Assembly (NCBI GenBank): GCA_030151105.1
Contig: JASLEN010000350.1
Coordinates: 1-6,853 of the forward strand
Source: Dysgonomonas sp.
GTDB taxonomy: Bacteria > Bacteroidota > Bacteroidia > Bacteroidales > Dysgonomonadaceae
Length of the DNA stretch: 6,853 nt
Reading direction: 5' to 3'
The translations under genes were made by a program, and so were the position numbers. The notes beneath the pieces were generated by a model. The model did no database searches, was not told the origin of the DNA, and worked only from the letters and a program-made list of their open reading frames with translations. This document shows positions 5,381 through 6,853 of the stretch, piece after piece (within the stretch, counting starts at the first letter, position 1; each line of letters begins with the position of its first letter).

Positions 5381-6601
5381 ATGAACACAGCAATAATTAC
5401 CATCGGTGACGAAATATTAATTGGACAAATAGTAGATACAAATTCAGCTTGGATGTCATCCCAGTTGACAAGGTCGGGTTTCTCTGTCACGGAAATGGAG
5501 ACAGTGGGCGATGATGCTCAACAGATAAAAGACACGATTGATGAGGTGTTTCGTCGAGTGGATGTTATATTGATGACGGGTGGATTGGGACCAACGAAAG
5601 ATGATATCACGAAAAAAACTCTTTGTGAGTATTTTGGTACAGAAATGGTTTTTGATGATGCTGTGTTAGAGAATATAGAAAGCATAACAAAGAATGCTTT
5701 TGTACTCAATGAACTAACTCGCAATCAGGCTTATGTTCCCAAGGATTGTACAGTGATTCAGAATAGGGTAGGGACTGCTCCCGTAACATGGTTCGAGCGT
5801 GATGGAAAAGTTCTAGTCTCACTTCCAGGTGTGCCCTATGAGATGCGATACAATATGGAGAATGAGATTATTCCTCGTTTGCAAAAGCAATTCAAAACAG
5901 AGGCATACGTCTATGGGGTGTTGCAGGTGGTTGGTTATGGAGAATCGGCATTGGCATTACATATCGAAGACTTTGAGAATAACTTGCCAGAAGGCTTTGG
6001 ACTTGCGTATCTTCCTTCACCACGATTAGTAAAGCTGCGTTTGTTTGTGCTAGGCGAAGAGTGCAGAGATGAGTTTAATATACAATTCGAGAAGCTGAAA
6101 TCTTTGCTAGTTGGTTCTATTATTGCCGAGGAAGATGTGGCGATAGAGAAGCTTTTAGCAAATAAACTTATAGAGAAAGGTTTCACTATTGGTACTGCCG
6201 AAAGCTGTACAGGAGGGAATATCTCTCGTCTGCTGACAGCTATTGCAGGCTCTTCTGCCTATTTTGAAGGAACGATTGTGTCATACTCTTATGAGTCTAA
6301 AGTGAAAGTCTTAGGAGTTGAACAACAGACTCTGGATGAGTCTGGAGCAGTAAGTGAAGAAGTTGTTCTGCAAATGGCACAAGGCTTGCAAAATTTATTA
6401 GGAGTAGATTGTGCAATTGCTGTATCAGGTATTGCAGGTCCTACTGGTGGTACAGAGGATAAACCAGTGGGTACGGTTTGGATAGCCACTCGTGTGGGTG
6501 ATGAGGTGATTGCAAAACGTCATCAGTTTGGAAAATATAGAGAGGCAAATATAATGGGTGCATCCAATGCTGCGATGCTACAATTGCTAGAAATGCTATA
6601 A
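5381..6601 (+). CDS. cinA: CinA: nicotinamide-nucleotide amidase / MoaB-like pyrophosphatase
   Basis: This 406-residue cytosolic protein has the full CinA two-domain layout and normal length. Residues about 1-170 are a molybdopterin-binding-like (MoaB/MogA fold, COG1058) domain, with IGDEILIGQIVDTNS (8-22), MTGGLGPTKDD (65-75) and SLPGVPYEM (147-155). In this family the domain has ADP-ribose pyrophosphatase activity. A linker domain follows. Residues about 252-406 form the C-terminal CinA/PncC domain, with TAESCTGG (272-279, including S275), YSYESK (302-307) and SGIAGPTGGT (349-358). This part deamidates NMN to nicotinate mononucleotide in pyridine-nucleotide salvage. Both active regions look intact. 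The competence link in the name comes from Streptococcus and is not implied here. ATG 5381 follows the previous stop by 5 nt, so it belongs to the same operon. The last codons contain a promoter for rnpA. Confidence 0.95.
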   Translation: MNTAIITIGDEILIGQIVDTNSAWMSSQLTRSGFSVTEMETVGDDAQQIKDTIDEVFRRVDVILMTGGLGPTKDDITKKTLCEYFGTEMVFDDAVLENIESITKNAFVLNELTRNQAYVPKDCTVIQNRVGTAPVTWFERDGKVLVSLPGVPYEMRYNMENEIIPRLQKQFKTEAYVYGVLQVVGYGESALALHIEDFENNLPEGFGLAYLPSPRLVKLRLFVLGEECRDEFNIQFEKLKSLLVGSIIAEEDVAIEKLLANKLIEKGFTIGTAESCTGGNISRLLTAIAGSSAYFEGTIVSYSYESKVKVLGVEQQTLDESGAVSEEVVLQMAQGLQNLLGVDCAIAVSGIAGPTGGTEDKPVGTVWIATRVGDEVIAKRHQFGKYREANIMGASNAAMLQLLEML

Positions 6602-6616
6602 TTTCACTTACCTTTG
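6584..6616 (+). promoter_or_regulatory. rnpA promoter, Bacteroidetes type, overlapping cinA end
   Basis: TACCTTTG at 6609-6616 matches TAnnTTTG fully and is identical to the leuA leader -7 box. TTG at 6584-6586, inside the last cinA codons, lies 22 bp upstream, slightly longer than ideal. Transcription would start near 6623, about 13 nt before the rnpA ATG. Confidence 0.55.
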
Positions 6617-6635
6617 CGCTATTAAGTTTAACATA

Positions 6636-6853
6636 ATGACAGAAAATAATCCTCCTATGCGATATACATTCTCTAAAGAAGAGAAGCTTTGTTATCAAAA
6701 ATCTATTGATAGATTATTTGCACAAGGAAAGTCTTATATATCCTATCCCTTGCGAATTGTCTATTTTGTAGAGGAGGAAACAGAGGTAGATAAACAATTT
6801 GCACAAGTGTTGATAAGTGTTCCTAAGCGTAAGTTTAAACGTGCGAATAAGCG
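6636..6853 (+). CDS. rnpA: Ribonuclease P protein component, N-terminal part (runs off right edge)
   Basis: This frame has no stop before the window ends, giving 72 full codons plus CG of an Arg codon. RnpA is the small basic protein that joins the RnpB RNA to remove 5' leaders from precursor tRNAs. The start resembles Bacteroidetes RnpA: TFSKEEKLCYQKSIDRLF (11-28), GKSYISYPLRIVYF (31-44), and VLISVPKRKFKRANKR (58-73), the beginning of the conserved basic RNR helix. The complete family protein is about 115-140 residues, so roughly half is present. ATG 6636 is chosen; ATG 6657 (M8, just before RYTFSK) is a possible alternative, since residues 1-7 are not conserved in the family as I know it. 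It follows cinA by 34 nt. Confidence 0.88.
   Translation, partial: MTENNPPMRYTFSKEEKLCYQKSIDRLFAQGKSYISYPLRIVYFVEEETEVDKQFAQVLISVPKRKFKRANK

Noticed and set aside
5935..6698. Minus-strand frames over cinA and the rnpA start (5935-6186, 6289-6489, 6441-6698)
   Set aside because: They are antisense shadows of cinA and rnpA, both of which have strong family motifs.
1..6853. Search for CRISPR arrays, tRNA or rRNA genes, insertion sequences and defence systems
   Set aside because: I saw no spaced direct repeats, terminal inverted repeats, transposase or RNA-gene features; the genes are housekeeping except for the exported repeat protein.

Overview
The window looks like chromosomal DNA from an AT-rich member of the Bacteroidetes, probably the order Bacteroidales. 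Three things support this. The proteins I recognise (LeuA, TsaD, Ste24-type M48 protease, CinA, RnpA) read like Bacteroidetes versions. Shine-Dalgarno sequences are absent or weak. Three promoters match the Bacteroidetes primary-sigma consensus (TTTG or TTG about 19-22 bp upstream of TAnnTTTG). I cannot fix the genus. There are no phage, transposon, CRISPR or RNA-gene signatures, and most of the window is housekeeping.

Left part, minus strand (1-921): the first 219 codons of leuA (2-isopropylmalate synthase) run off the left edge. Upstream of it is a regulatory leader in correct order: a promoter (891-921), a 19-codon leader peptide rich in Ile and Leu codons (840-781), paired RNA segments, and a 12-bp perfect intrinsic terminator with a U-tract (741-697), followed by the leuA start at 657. 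This is the layout of ribosome-mediated transcription attenuation controlled by branched-chain amino acid supply. It is the most notable feature in the window.

Middle, plus strand (1149-2183): a secreted glycerophosphodiester phosphodiesterase with a beta-rich N-terminal extension stands alone. It ends in a terminator-like hairpin (2225-2254) that can work in both directions.

Right part, plus strand (2282-6601): a promoter precedes an apparent four-gene operon. Its genes are tsaD (tRNA t6A modification), a membrane zinc protease of the Ste24/M48 family, an unrecognised exported protein built from internal repeats, and cinA (nicotinamide-nucleotide amidase/pyrophosphatase family). Gaps are 6, 64 and 5 nt. 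The four products share no obvious pathway, so co-transcription probably reflects housekeeping expression. The M48 protease and the exported repeat protein both belong to the cell envelope. A promoter inside the last codons of cinA appears to start rnpA (RNase P protein), whose first 72 codons lie at the right edge.
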